DNA of 64,000 bases from Brachionus rotundiformis (GCA_016802295.1 JAESIW010000180.1:4199975-4263974); one strand, 5' to 3'. Numbered from the stretch's first letter, positions 22,699 through 39,079 are shown. Translations and numbers: made by a program. Notes: generated by a model from the sequence alone, not told the origin.

Positions 22699-25600
22699 TG
22701 ATTGTTAAAACTTAACTTTTTTATTATTATATATTTGACTTGTTCATCCAGAAAATTAACCTTTTTGAGGAAATAATTTTAAATCTCTTCAACTTTTAAT
22801 ATTTTAAATTATAATTTCTATCTTTTTATTTTTAAATTAAAAATAAAAGCAAATCTTTAAGTATATTTTACTCTTATTTTTAAGTAATAATAATAATAAT
22901 TATAACAATAACAAATATAATAAAATTTAGGCCATGACAATCTTTCGGAGATATCTTAATAACATGACATCTATGGTAGCTAGATTCATAGAAATCCAGT
23001 AAAGACATAAGTTGTTTTTCTTTTTACCAATCAGCATAAATAGTTAGATACCTTAAATACCATTGCTTTCATTGCGGAGTGGCGTAAGACTTTATTTTCT
23101 CGTCTATATTTTTTTAAACCACTCGATAAGTAAAGTAGTATATTTTTACAGTATTTTTTTAATTTTTTGAATAAAAATTTGTAAACTTATAAAAATATAT
23201 AATAGTTAAAAAAAAATTAAAAAACAATGGTTAATTGATATTATTTTTAGTAAGAGTCGGTAAGTTTAGGATCTTTTAGGATTTGTGTCATTTTTTGCAA
23301 GAACAAACAATTTTTTCTGTTAGTCTAAGAAAACAATAAAAGACTTATATTTTCAATTATGAAAATGTAAAAAAACCTCCATTTGGTATTTTAAACTTAA
23401 AATTTCTAAAAAAAAACAATCTATTTTAAGAAATCATAAAATCTTTTTTGTATTATTAATTGTCAATCTGAGAAATGTGAATGTTTTAATAGGCAATTAA
23501 AACCAATATTAAAGATTTATATTTTATTAATCATAAATTGAAAATATGTCTGCAATAATGTTTGAAATCCAAAATCATATATTTCAGTGCTGTCAAATGA
23601 TATTTATTAACTTTAAATTAAAATAAAATTGTATAAATAGAATTCTTTTTTATATAAAAGCGTTCTAATCTTCAATTAAATGTCCCACTTTCTGAATATA
23701 ATTTGATTTTAAATTAGAACTTTCTGCATCCTTTTTTATTAATTTAAAGAGCAGAATGCTGAATAAGTTAATTTTCATAGTAAAAATATTTAATTAAACT
23801 CGATAAAAGAATTAGACAAGGAAATTATTTTTTTATACACGTAATGCATTATTGCTGTTTGTTGTCCATTCTAGGAACTATAACTAAAAAGTGAAACCAA
23901 GTAAAGAAATTTGTAATTTTAGTCAACTACCTGAAACTTTTTAGATGCTTGACTCTCTTAAAAAGTTATCCAGAATAGAATTTACTGCTTGGATCTGATT
24001 TTTTACCATACGAAACGTTTAAATTTATTCCAATTAAGAAAAAACACCAAAATTTTTCATTCCTATTATATTAAATTTTCAATTAGATATGAAACATAAA
24101 AGATTTACTAAATACAATAATTCAAAAATAAAAAAATTTTTCCCTAAATAGTTAAATTATTACAAAACTGCAATCAAACCTTTAATAGATATTATTTAAA
24201 GGAAAGACATCAAGATAGGATTAAATTGATTTTTAATTTGAAAACTCAATAAATATTTGAATTCAAAATCTTATTTTAATAAACAAAAATTAAAATTTTA
24301 GCCATAAAGATTTAATTTAAAAGCTTGTTGATCTCTTTAACAAAAAGCGTAGGAAAATACAATTTTTGTGTATTATTTAAATTATTTCTAACTGAGATCA
24401 AAAGTTTTGGGAATTAAAAAAGCGAATTTATCTTTGGTTGAATTTGAAAAGATGAAATTTTTGTTCTGGAATTATTTTATAATCAAATACTCAAGCGAAT
24501 TTTCTTACTGATATATTACTTAAAACTATAGTTTTAGATATTTTTTATTTATTACATTTGTTTGAATTTTCTAATTAGATTAAAAAAATTGTTTCCTCAT
24601 CTTACTTATATATCATTTTTGTATAACTAATAAAGAAAGGTGAATATTTTAAAAAATTAAAAAAAAAGCTCACACAATAACATTGTAATATTAAAGATAG
24701 TTTTTTTATTTTTAGATAATTAAATAGAAGATGTTTATTTTTGAGATATATTGTATTTAGTTGATTGAAAACCTTTTGGTTGAAATAATCTTTAGAATTC
24801 CTTTTGGTTTTATATTATCTAATTTTTTAAAGATTCAAAACGATCATTTTCCTTTTATCTAAGAATAGCTACATATTTTTCGAAAAAAATCTGGCTTTAA
24901 TGGAAAATTTTGCTTTTGTTCTGTTTTTTTGAATATGAATATTGAATGATAGAGTAATTTTTTAGAAATTATGAATTACAGTAGCTTAACAATATTACAA
25001 TATTAATAATTTTAAAAGCGTGCTAAGAAGCTAAGTTAAAGGAGTTTTAATTAAATTCATTTCATTATTTTCGTGAATGATTGAGTGACATATAATATTT
25101 TTGCTAAAAAGTAATAAAAGACTGTCTTTATTTTAAAATTCCTTAAAATTTACATTTTAAAGAAAAAGTTATAGTATAGTCTAATAAAAAATATTAAATA
25201 TAGACCAATCAATGTTTGTTACCAAGCTTTTAAGGTATTGACTAGACGAATATTTATCTATAATCTTTTTCAGATCAAAGGCTTATTTAAAATTCAATGT
25301 TATTTTTATTGATAGCTTCTAATTGAATTCTTTAAATGTTTAATTAATTATAATTTAAATATCATAATTATGATTGTTTTTCAAAATTTCAATTTTAAAT
25401 ATTTGCTAAATTTGGTAATTGCTTAGATTATTTTTGGTATAATGACCTGGTTGAACATGAGTAAATTAAAATTTATGCAAATAAAATCAGCTTAATATTT
25501 TTAACAAATTGGAAGAGAACTTATTGATTTACAAAATTAGTTAAAATAATTTTTATTTCATAATAAACAAAAAAAATTATCGACAATAAAACGTACATTT

Positions 25601-26266
25601 AGTAAATCTTTTATTTTTTGAATGATATCAAATTTCGATATTATTGATTTTGATATTGTTTTTAAGAGACTTTGTCTATTTTTATCAAGTGATACCAACA
25701 TAATATGACATAAAATCAATTTTTGACCACAAAAAAGGCTTTATTTATATAAGGTTTTAAATTTACGTAACAGGTTTTGAGTATTAATTTCATTTACCTC
25801 AAAAAAATTAATTGTATCTTTTTGTTAAAAAATCACTTTTTAAATTGTTGATTAATATTAAATTTCATTAAATATTGTTTTTTTAATTTTGATTATTATA
25901 AATAAAGCGCTCAAGATCTTTAATTCGTATGGAAATAAATAATTAAGCTTTCTAACAATTTCAATAATTTTTTAGCTTATCTTTAAATGAAATTTTCTTT
26001 CACTCAAAGTTAATTTTTATTTTTCTCAAAACAATTTAAAAATAAATACTGATTAAAACTTTATTAATAATAAATTAAATTTTGGCTTTTATCAGTTATA
26101 TAATACCGAGGTTTTAGGGTTCATTTGAAAAAAACTTCCCGAGCAAGTTTATGAATTTAAAATATTCCATCTCCATGATGATTTTATATTTTGAATTATC
26201 AATCAGTTTAGGAAGGATGCGGAATTCAGCTGTTAATTAAAAATCAATGTCTATATTTTAGTTGAA
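22699..26266. other. Intergenic, B2 to C2
   Basis: About 3.6 kb of AT-rich DNA with no supportable gene. Small AAT runs occur near 22885-22910. Confidence 0.6.
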
Positions 26267-26568
26267 TTAGCTAAATTATTTTTATTTTTGTATTTTAAGT
26301 ATTTTTTAAATTGAAAATTTTCCTACAAAACAGGATACTCTCTTGAATAGTCTATTATTTAATTTTTTTTAATTAACAAAAGTTTAATATAAATAAATTT
26401 CGATTCATGCTTTGGATTACCGGTTTAGTTTGGTCTGATTGGTAAATCACCCCAGTCAGATTTTCATCTCGCAACGTAAACAAAATATGTGAAATATTAA
26501 ATCTCTCTAATTTTTTAAAATAGAAAGAATAGATATTTATTTTTGGAAATGAGCTAAATCAAATCAAA
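26267..26568 (+). promoter_or_regulatory. Conserved 5' flank of C2
   Basis: Counterpart of 10497-10804. It retains the TCTGA/TCAGA inverted pair (26434-26438 and 26456-26460) with a shorter gap. Confidence 0.4.
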
Positions 26569-27828
26569 ATGATTAATTTTACAAGAAATTTGAATGCTAG
26601 TGTACCAAAAACAGTCAACACAGACATGCCATTGGACATCATTATCTATGGTTCTTTTTTCTACACTCTGATATTCATTCTGGGAGTATCTGGAAACTCG
26701 CTTGTTATTTATGTTTTGATGAAAGAAAAAGAATTGAGAAATTTTACCAACTATTTGCTTGCTAATCTCTCTGTTGCCGATTTAATGGTATTGTTCACAT
26801 GCGTGCCAACTGCCTTTCACGATCTCTTTGCCAAAGAGAGATGGTATTTGGGAAGAATGATGTGTCACTTGATGGCGTTTATTGAAAACTGCATGGGCAA
26901 TGCATCAATACTCTCTATATTTTTGATAACTATCGAACGCTATTACGTCATATGTCGACCTCTAAATGTAAGATCTATGATGACACCTTCGCGTACTCTC
27001 AAACTTTTATCCATGATATGGCTCGTCTGCATTTCAATCAACTTACCATTCATTTTTTTGACAGAGTACAAAAAATACCACTTTTTTGATAAAAACACTG
27101 ATGAATACAAGTGTAACACACGATCTCCAAATTTGATCTCGTTTTATTATTTTATTACAGTGACATTTATAATATATTTGGTAATTGGTATAGTGCTTTT
27201 GGGCATGTTTTACAAAATATCCCAATCATTGAAAAAATCTACTCTCCTTTTACAATCAACAACTAACAAGAATTGTCTATCGGACTATAAAATAAGCTTT
27301 TCGCCTTCGAACGAAAATTGCCTGGTATCCAAAAAAAGAAACAACAATAGCGAAGAAAGCGATGCCAAAGTGAGCTTTTTACTAGTCAAAAATCCACCTT
27401 TTAGATCATCTGAGCCCAATCTGGCAACTAAAACATACAATTTTGACAAATGTATGAATTTGAATAACACACTGGAAAGATACATCAAGCCAAGAAAGCA
27501 GCTAATTTATATGCTCATGTGTGTCATAATTGTTTTCTATGTGTGCCTGTTTCCTCTGAAACTTTGGAATTTGACTCTCATGTTTATTGGTCACAAGCCT
27601 TATTTTCCCAAATTGATAAATCTAAGAAATTACTGGTACATAAGCATTACATTTCGAATATTTTTCTACACAAATAGCTTTATAAACCCAATACTTTACA
27701 ACTGCTTGTCCAAACGATTCAGAAATGGCTTCAAGAAATTGCCTGTATTCAGTTTTTGCTTTGGTGGTAAAGCCCGATTCAAGAAAGAATCGTGTGAGCT
27801 TGAAACAAAAAATAGTTATCTGATGTAG
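26569..27828 (+). CDS. Class A peptide-type GPCR, copy C2
   Basis: Intronless, 419 aa, intact. It differs from C1 by one residue (Ser for Ala in TM4) and a few silent bases. Motifs are as in C1: ERY, FYVCLFPLKLW, NPILY and a long Ser/Asn/Lys-rich third intracellular loop. Homology to the C1 locus covers about 300 bp upstream and about 30 bp downstream of the stop, then ends. Two intact, near-identical copies suggest either raised dosage or recent homogenisation. Probable neuropeptide receptor; ligand unknown. Confidence 0.87.
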   Translation: MINFTRNLNASVPKTVNTDMPLDIIIYGSFFYTLIFILGVSGNSLVIYVLMKEKELRNFTNYLLANLSVADLMVLFTCVPTAFHDLFAKERWYLGRMMCHLMAFIENCMGNASILSIFLITIERYYVICRPLNVRSMMTPSRTLKLLSMIWLVCISINLPFIFLTEYKKYHFFDKNTDEYKCNTRSPNLISFYYFITVTFIIYLVIGIVLLGMFYKISQSLKKSTLLLQSTTNKNCLSDYKISFSPSNENCLVSKKRNNNSEESDAKVSFLLVKNPPFRSSEPNLATKTYNFDKCMNLNNTLERYIKPRKQLIYMLMCVIIVFYVCLFPLKLWNLTLMFIGHKPYFPKLINLRNYWYISITFRIFFYTNSFINPILYNCLSKRFRNGFKKLPVFSFCFGGKARFKKESCELETKNSYLM

Positions 27829-27857
27829 TAAATGATGATACAAACAAATTATTTATT

Positions 27858-28220
27858 TATTTTTTTATGTATATAAACATTATTATACTTATTCAAACAG
27901 ACTTTGACACAGTTTTAAAAATAAAAAATATTAAATTCAAAAATTCATCATCAGATTTTCGGCAATTTTAAATAATATTAGGGTAGAAAAAGCTTTTGAC
28001 TTTTTGCTTTAATCCTTAGTTTTAGTAAACATTTAAAATAGGATTATACATATATTAGACAAATGACTTCAATCAATTCAATTAGAAAATATGAATTGTA
28101 TCTAAAAAGTTAAGAATCTAATGATTTTTCAAAACACTCAAAATAATCTTACTAAAAAATTATTAAATTTTTCGAATTAAAAAAAATTAAATTCTTTTAG
28201 AGAGATTTTATTTTTAATTC
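27858..28220. other. Short intergenic region, C2 to KRI1 3' end
   Basis: AT-rich; it holds the convergent 3' ends of C2 (+) and KRI1 (-). I see no other gene. Confidence 0.6.
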
Positions 28221-32073
<3,853 letters not shown>

Positions 32074-33579
32074 TTTTCTAGAATTTTTAAAAATTATTTG
32101 AATTTTTCAAGCATGTGTTTATACTCATTTGTTAAAGTTTATATGCTAAAAAATGCTTAATTATATTTATCGTACTTAAATGTGAACAAAAGTTAAGTTT
32201 ATTAAATTAAATTAAATCAAATTAAAATTTCATTTTTTTAAATTTCAAGGCAAATCTACACGCCCATGTCATAGGAGAATGATTAACACTTCATTTATTA
32301 AATGCACTACTAATAAAAATATAAATGTTAGATTAAAAAATATAATAGTTTTATAAAAATTGAATCAAGTAATTGATTTAATAATTATTTTAATAATTTA
32401 GCAACAGGGTACTTTAATTAAATAATTAAAATCTTGAGACAGTATCAATATAAATTAAATTTATGTTATGGAAAATTGAAAGCATCAACATTGATCTCAT
32501 GACCACAATGGAATTTACTAAACTTGAGTAAAAATATTTAAAAAGTTTTTCTCCACTTTTTGATTTTGCTATTTTTATTTGAATTGTAGTTAACTTTTAC
32601 ATTAATATTTTAAAATTTTTTAACCATTTTTGTTTTTTTTTAATTTAAAAGATAGAATTAATTTTAGATTAAGTAGTTTATATATCACTAAAATAACGAT
32701 TCATCATATATTCATTCTAATTTATAATGGCGATTTATATGTATCCTATTTTATTGAAATTTTATTCATTTTTTTCATTTGTGACTCTTTGAAACAAGCG
32801 AAAAGGAAAGGCTCCTCTTAACTTAATATTGATTGCCATCATTAAGAAAAATTATCAATTTCCTATCCCTTTATATTATTTTGATTTAAGTATTAAAGGT
32901 AAGAGTTATTAATTTAAGATTATTATTAAGAACGCTCTATCTAATGATTATCTATTTTTATCAATCTATCAAAAATTTCAGAACGGGTTTAAACCACAAT
33001 AAAATATGATGTTTTTTATTTCAAAACTTTAAAATGGATAAATTTGAAAGCAGTTTATTAAATTTTCTTTTTTATCGATCAAGCTGATCTTTTTTATAAT
33101 TATTATCTAATTTTATATTCATCTAAAAAAAATCTATTAAATTCTTTTTATAGTAACTCCTAGCGATATAGATAAAAATTAGGTTTGATAATATTTTATA
33201 TTTAATTTTTCCAGATGTTACTACATTGAAAATACTTTTACTGTAAGATATAGTTACCAGAATGTGTTATGATGAAATTTTTTCAAATCTTTTAAACCTA
33301 AGCGGTAAATCTAAATTGCACAATAAAACAATAATCACAATTCTAGCTCTTTTATTTATTTCACAATTATAAAATTGAAAATTTCAAAATTACTTCAATT
33401 TTTTTCTTTATAAATTTATAAAAAGTAAATTATTAGAAAAGCGATCGATCAAAGTTTGGAAAATATATCCAAACAATCACCAATAAAATTGCCCAAATAA
33501 TCCAATCATACTAAGCAAAGCGTTCTGTGGAATAATTCTGGGAAGAATTAGAGTTTCTTGGACCCAATAATTAGAGAAG
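32074..33579. other. Intergenic upstream of KRI1
   Basis: AT-rich, no supportable gene. The KRI1 promoter must lie near 32080-32300; I see no clear TATA box. Confidence 0.6.
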
Positions 33580-34200
33580 AGCAAGCAAATTTTTCCGAGG
33601 AATATTTAAAGCTTGAAGATCTAGACTTTGCAGATAATTTGGTGGTAATAGTAAAAAGAAAATTGGAAAAAGGATTTGGTGAACAATGCTAGACCAACCG
33701 AACTCGCAAATAAATAGGACCAAACCAGTTTGGAAATTGAATTGCGACTTTAAGGAAACAAAAATCAAGTCATAAAACACAGTAAACACAACGACGAAAC
33801 ACAGCACTGAACGCTAGGAAGTTTCTTGTTATATAGAAAAATCCTGTATACCTTCCACACTGGAAGCCTGAGAAGGATTCTTGGGAAACACTGACCTGAA
33901 AATTGTCGAATGATGAACTATACTGAAGAACGAAGTCAGAGCCAATGAGTCAATATATCAAGAATAAAGGACTGGAATATCTAAGACAAAAGAAATACGA
34001 ATATCAAACAGAGCTATATAAGACATTATAAGGGCAAAGAAAGTTACCACGATCAGCGATAATATGGAGATAAACAATCACCGGAATGGGAATGAAATGG
34101 GGAGAAGCAAGGGTGAAGGCAAAGGATCGACTTGATTGGAAAGAAAAAGTAGTCACCCTATGCTCCACAAGGAACGTAAAGGAAAAAAATGAACCAAGTT
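33580..34200 (+). mobile_element. Decayed LINE 3' end (RTE/craniofacial-type reverse transcriptase tail)
   Basis: GC-richer island. At 33844-33885 one frame reads LYTFHTGSLRRILG, matching the LINE motif 'L.aFh.rcLRrIlgI'. Further on, after frameshifts, GQRKLPRSAIIW, stop, then GMGMKWGEARVKAKDRLDWK (about 34083-34143) match the terminal 'GRPK.RW.D......g..W...A.DR..W' motif. Many stops and shifts show it is inactive. The element type differs from the CR1-like remnant at 13.2 kb. I did not find target duplications or a 3' tail. Confidence 0.6.
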
Positions 34201-36042
34201 TTTTTTATTCCAATCAAAGTTATCATATAAACGACTTGGAAGACATTTTTTACCAACTCTAATCACAGAAGCCGCTTTTCACGATTTTTTAGTTATGACC
34301 AAAAATGGTAAATATAACTAAACTTTTAAGTGTAGTTAAAAAATCTCTTGTGATATTATAATTTTTTAATGATAAGAAAAAAATTTAGAGTAAGCTTATT
34401 TATTAATACGCAATAGGCTTAGTTTTGATCAAAGTATGACTAAAGCCTACTTGAGACTTTAAACAAATCGGCTAAAGTAGTCGCGATTTAAGATTATTTG
34501 AAAGGTGATAATTTACTACGCAACTTGAATGTATAAATAAAATCTTTAACAAGATCTAAATTACATAACCTGAAAATGTTTAGCTTAAAGCCCAAAAAAT
34601 GTGCTAATTGCTTGGAATCTGTCTTAAATTTCTTAAATAAATATTTTTTTATCTGATTAGCGATTCATTGAACCATTGGGAATGAGAATTATTTATAAAA
34701 GATTGACTCTTTTTTATTTATTAATCTAAACGTGATGTCTGTCTTATAAAATCCTCTAGCTACAAACCTGACAGCACAGTGGTCTAATGAATTTTTTTAT
34801 GACTCAGATGGGAAATAAGGCGTAGTAGGGCAGATTTATTTATTGAACTATCAAATTTCTTGTTACTAGTGCCAAACTAATACGATTTTTAAGCTTTTTA
34901 TTATCATGAAAATGAGAATCAAATACCTGTTAAAATAAGCGAACCTTGGCAAATTTTTTTATTTAAATGAAAGATGAAAATATGTTTCTAATTATATCTA
35001 GAGATTTCTATAAAGAAATGTATGCAACTTAAAAAATACGTGGTTACAAAAAATGCGTTGTTAGTTTTTTCTTTTTATTTAAATAAATTGTAGCTAAATT
35101 TTAAAATTTTCTTAATAGTTGAGAGCTATTATAAATTTCTTAGTTATGAAATAATATCATCAAGGTGTTATTTATTATTGAATATTTTAATATTTGTTTT
35201 TAGGAGAGAATACTTTCTTTAGAGCGGAACTTTGCTTATTTGTTATCAAAAATTTTAAACTAGTTTATTTATGAGCATTCTTAGCTGGGGGAATCAAATA
35301 TCTACAATTTCATAAGGTCTCGCACAACAAAAAAAGATCAAAGAATCAAATATTAACAATATATGCATATATTAAAAAAGAAAAATGTATGATCTTATTC
35401 AAAATATGTATTTATAATTTTTTTTTATCAAAATTTTAGATCTATTCATAATTAGGCTTTCATTTTGATTATATTTTAATTTTAAATTAATCTTTAAAAA
35501 AACCGATTGTTTTATTAATCGCTCTTTAAGATGAAGACAATTAAAATATTTTTTTAAGATTCTTATCTCAAGATTATTTATTTATTTTTAAATTCGGATA
35601 AAAAGCTCGAATTAGTTAATTTTAACTCAATTTTATGGACCTAGAAAAAAAGTTAAAAACAAAAACAAGAGCTAATAATTTTGGGGTCGATTCGAGTTTA
35701 GTTTTTAAGAGTCGTATACGAATGCGAATGAAACAAAAAAAGTTAATGAAAATATTTTATAAAAATATTCATTCATTCAAGATATTTATTTGGTTAAGAT
35801 AGTTTTTTCATTAAAAGATAATATCTTTTTAAAAGTGTTTATGGTTACACTTGAAATAATGTTACATAATATTAAGATAAAAAAGATATTAAAAATTCAT
35901 AGATTCGGAATCCGATACTGGCGATTCAAATCATAATCATAATTTTGAGTGAATGTATATTAGGTCATATATCAGACAAAAAGGTCGTCGTCATGTGCTT
36001 AGTTTTAGAATTAATTATGTTCAAGTCGAAAGAGTGTCGAAC
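34201..36042. other. Gene-free region between LINE remnant and DCP2 promoter area
   Basis: AT-rich, no supportable gene. A stretch at 34775-34830 (CAGCACAGTGGTCTAATG) faintly resembles a tRNA-type A box, but no B box follows. Confidence 0.5.
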
Positions 36043-36050
36043 TATAAATA
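36043..36050 (+). promoter_or_regulatory. TATA-box-like TATAAATA
   Basis: TATAAATAG sits in a locally GC-richer stretch (GTCGAACTATAAATAGG), about 400 bp before the DCP2 start codon and just before an uncharacterised open frame. It could drive either one. It is the clearest TATA-like element I noticed next to a gene in the window. Confidence 0.35.
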
Positions 36051-36056
36051 GGTAAT

Positions 36057-36344
36057 TTGCATAAAAAATTACACTCAATTGGAAAAGTCGAACGTTCGAG
36101 CGTGCTAAAAAATAGCTATCTCGCACATAAAATATTTTTATATAAAATTTTTACCATAGTTAGAAAAAACAAATCTAAAAAGTATAAGAGAGAGAGAAAG
36201 AGAGAGCAAGCTTTAAACTGCGCCATTTCTATTTTAGCTTCTATTCATAATAGGCCAACAACAAAGGCTTCTTCTAGGCCAATTCATTCGCCTAATACTA
36301 GACCAATTAAGGGTTTGGTGGATCTCTATGAGACTAAAATTTAA
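36057..36344 (+). CDS. Uncharacterised open frame with Arg-Pro repeats (low confidence)
   Basis: An open frame of about 95 codons without an ATG. Its last third reads RPTTKASSRPIHSPNTRPIK, then GLVDLYETKI and a stop, with codon use closer to coding than to the local background. A possible splice acceptor (TATTTTAG) falls at 36230-36237, so the end might be a last exon, but I could not join it in phase to an upstream exon. It could equally be the 5' UTR of DCP2. I do not recognise the peptide. Confidence 0.22.
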   Translation: MHKKLHSIGKVERSSVLKNSYLAHKIFLYKIFTIVRKNKSKKYKRERKREQALNCAISILASIHNRPTTKASSRPIHSPNTRPIKGLVDLYETKI

Positions 36345-36450
36345 TTTTATTTTAGATTTTTATTTATTTATTTAATAATAAATTAAAAAAAAACTTAAAA
36401 AAAATTTATGTTTTTTGTTTCTTCCATCCATTGACGTGTATATTTGAAAA

Positions 36451-38058
36451 ATGAGCAAAAAAATGGAAGATAAAAGCACTGGTTATATCATACCAGAGAG
36501 CATTTTGAGCGACTTGTGCAGTCGATTCATAATAAATGTTTCTGAGGAGGAACGGGCTGATCTGATCCGTATTTTTTTCCAAATAGAAATAGCACATTGG
36601 TTTTACTTGGACTTTTACTGTGAGTCAAGCTATTCTTCCTCAAGTTCGTCTTCTTCGTCGCCGTCCTCATCTTCGGACGACAACGACGAAGATAGCGAAA
36701 CCAATTTAGTACCCCAGAAGCCATTTCCCACTCATCAACTCAAGCCGTGCAGCATTCGCACATTTGCCGAGAACATATTTCGCCATTGTCCTTTTTTAGT
36801 GCAGCATGCCAATCAACTGGACGATATTTTGTCCAAATGGCGTTCGTTTAAGCACGCCGTGCCTACAAACGGAGCAATAATTTTGGACGAGTCGATGAAA
36901 AACGTTCTTTTAGTTCAAGGCTTTTGGGCAAAGGCGTCATGGGGCTTTCCCAAGGGCAAGGTATTCGAAGAAGAAACCGAGGCCAAATGTGCCATTCGCG
37001 AGGTTCTTGAAGAAACAGGCTATGATATTAGTAAAAAATTGGTAGAAAACGAATACCTGCAGATTAATATCAACGAGCAGACAATTCGTTTGTACATCAT
37101 AACAGATGTGTCCAAATCGATTAAATTCGAGCCGAAGACCAGGCGCGAGATCAAAGAGGTCCGCTGGTTTCCCATAGACGAACTGCCAGTTCACCGAAAG
37201 GACAACCGCTCAAAGCACAAGCTAGGCTATTCGCCGAACGCTTTTTTTATGGTCATACCCTTTGTCAAGTAAACAAACAGCCCTTTATTTTTCAATTAGG
37301 AATAAATTGACCATTCTTGTTTAGGTCATTGAAGAAATGGATATCGGTGAAGAGAGGTCAGATGAGTGGCGAGCTCGTAAACGGTAAAATAGTGAATAAG
37401 TCACTAAACTTACAAAACAACAGGCCGGACAAGTCGAGCGTCAAGCACAGACGACACAACAGCCATAGCCACTACAACAGCTACTACTCTTACTCTTCAC
37501 ATCACAACTATTCGTCAAATAACTTCAATAGCTTAAAAACGGACAATTATAAAATAATGTCCAAGTCAAACGAAAGCATTTCGTCAACCAAAAACTCGGC
37601 CAAAAAACCAAATACTTTTTTAAAGCATTTTTCAGCCGAGTCTTCCGAGACAACCAAACAAAAGACAAATCAAATACAAAAAATGCAACAAAACGAACTA
37701 AGCGATTTGCTTAAGCTCAAAGAGGCCGCTTTAGCCAACAAGAACAAAAGTCAGAAGGCCAAGTACAATAGCTTTACCAAGCCAAAGTCGAACACTGTAC
37801 AAAAACGCGCCTCACCCATCAAGCACTCAGCCTGTACTTTAATTTTTTTAAAACTTAAGTTCCTTTTTTATTATCATTTATTTTCTATAAGCTTATAACC
37901 TTGGCTTTAACATGACAAATACGGGCCGAGTCTCATTTACCGCAGGTATCAACAAGGTCAAAAAACAACTCGAGTTCAATGGGCCTGAGTGCTGGATTAA
38001 CTTTAAGTTCGACCTAGAGCAAATAGTTGAAAATTTGCCGCCTGTTTTCGATCTCTAA
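36451..38058 (+). CDS. DCP2: DCP2, mRNA-decapping Nudix hydrolase
   Basis: Three exons: 36451-37268, 37325-37833 and 37892-38058 (introns 56 and 58 nt), about 497 aa. The N-terminal regulatory domain has the family block FQIEIAHWFYLDFY, then FAENIFRHCPFL. The Nudix domain starts at VPTNGAIILDE. The Nudix box (residues ~169-191) runs from GKVFEEE to REVLEETGYD, with the catalytic Glu pair intact, and box B follows (FEPKTRREIKEVRW, SPNAFFMVIPFVK). The splice at 37269 removes an apparent stop and continues into SLKKWISVKRG, as in other DCP2 proteins (PFIRPLRDW-type). The protein removes the m7G cap in 5'-3' mRNA decay. A Ser/acidic insertion of about 40 residues splits the N-terminal domain. The C-terminal half is Ser/Asn/Lys-rich and disordered, ending with CWINFKFD. 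Confidence 0.95.
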
Positions 38059-38424
38059 AGTCCGATTTATATATCAAGAATCAATTGAGTTTGTTTACCA
38101 ATATTAAGATGTGTGTGTATGTGTGTGTATAAGTGTCAACAGGGGAATAAACACTGAAAAGGGGGGGTTTAAATAAGAGACATTTTTTTAGTTATCCTTT
38201 ATCGTTAAGACTTTTTTTTTATTGTTTAAACTTAAGAAAAATTTTGCTCACTACTAGAAGCACCAAAGGCGTCGTTTTGACGCGTATTTAATTTTATTGA
38301 AAAATTATATTTTTGATTGCTAGATAATTTGTTAAGAGTAAATTTGAGAAATAATTTATTTTGAAAATAATATCTCAATATTATTGTAAATAATTCGAAA
38401 TAAATAAAATTGTACAATTAAATA
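38059..38424. other. DCP2 3' flank
   Basis: Contains a GT-rich microsatellite (about 38108-38133), an AATAAA at about 38145 and a run of seven G at 38161-38167. No further gene. Confidence 0.55.
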
Positions 38425-39079
38425 ATTAATAAGTAAATGTTAAATTTATTGATATGGCCAGCATATATCATCCAAATGCTTGGTTAGCATAAGCATGATA
38501 ATACCAAGTGCAACTATATGCTTTACCTATGACTTCATCGACTCGAACATCAGCTCGATGCATTGCCCACTTACCAGCCATTAAGCAGTCTTGCTGACCG
38601 GCCACTGGTCGATTGGTCGACTGTGCTTCAATACCACTCGAATGGCTCATTGCTCAAATGAACAGACAATTTTCAAGTAATCAACATTGGACGCCAAATG
38701 ACCAAAGCATGATTGAATAGAACAAGAAGAAAAAGTTATTTCATTTATGTTGGTGCCTCTAGCATTTAGCAATCAAAGCTATTCATTAGAAATGTAATCC
38801 AAAAAATTTAAAAAAAATCCAAAAAAAAAAATTAATAGAGTGAAATGAGAAATTCCGTTATTAGAATGGCGCGGATCGAGTCCAACGCTCCGGTTATGAC
38901 CAAATGGGTAGTTTTCCACAGATCGTCTCAAAATTGATTCGCGTCAACCGTTTATTTAAAGAATGAAATTTTTTAATTTAATTTTCATTTACAAACAAAC
39001 AACTTGTTGATTCTGTAAATAGTATAAATCGGCTTTGTATCAAATAAAACATTGTAAATAAAATAAAGACTTGGTTGGC

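Noticed and set aside
37268..37274. TAA after PFVK as the true end of DCP2
   Set aside because: It lies inside a GTAAAC donor; splicing to 37325 continues into the conserved segment after box B (SLKKWI).
38468..38650. Minus-strand frame MSHSSGIEAQSTNRP... as a gene
   Set aside because: Only 60 codons, no family match and no splice partner. It sits in a repeat island with palindromes.
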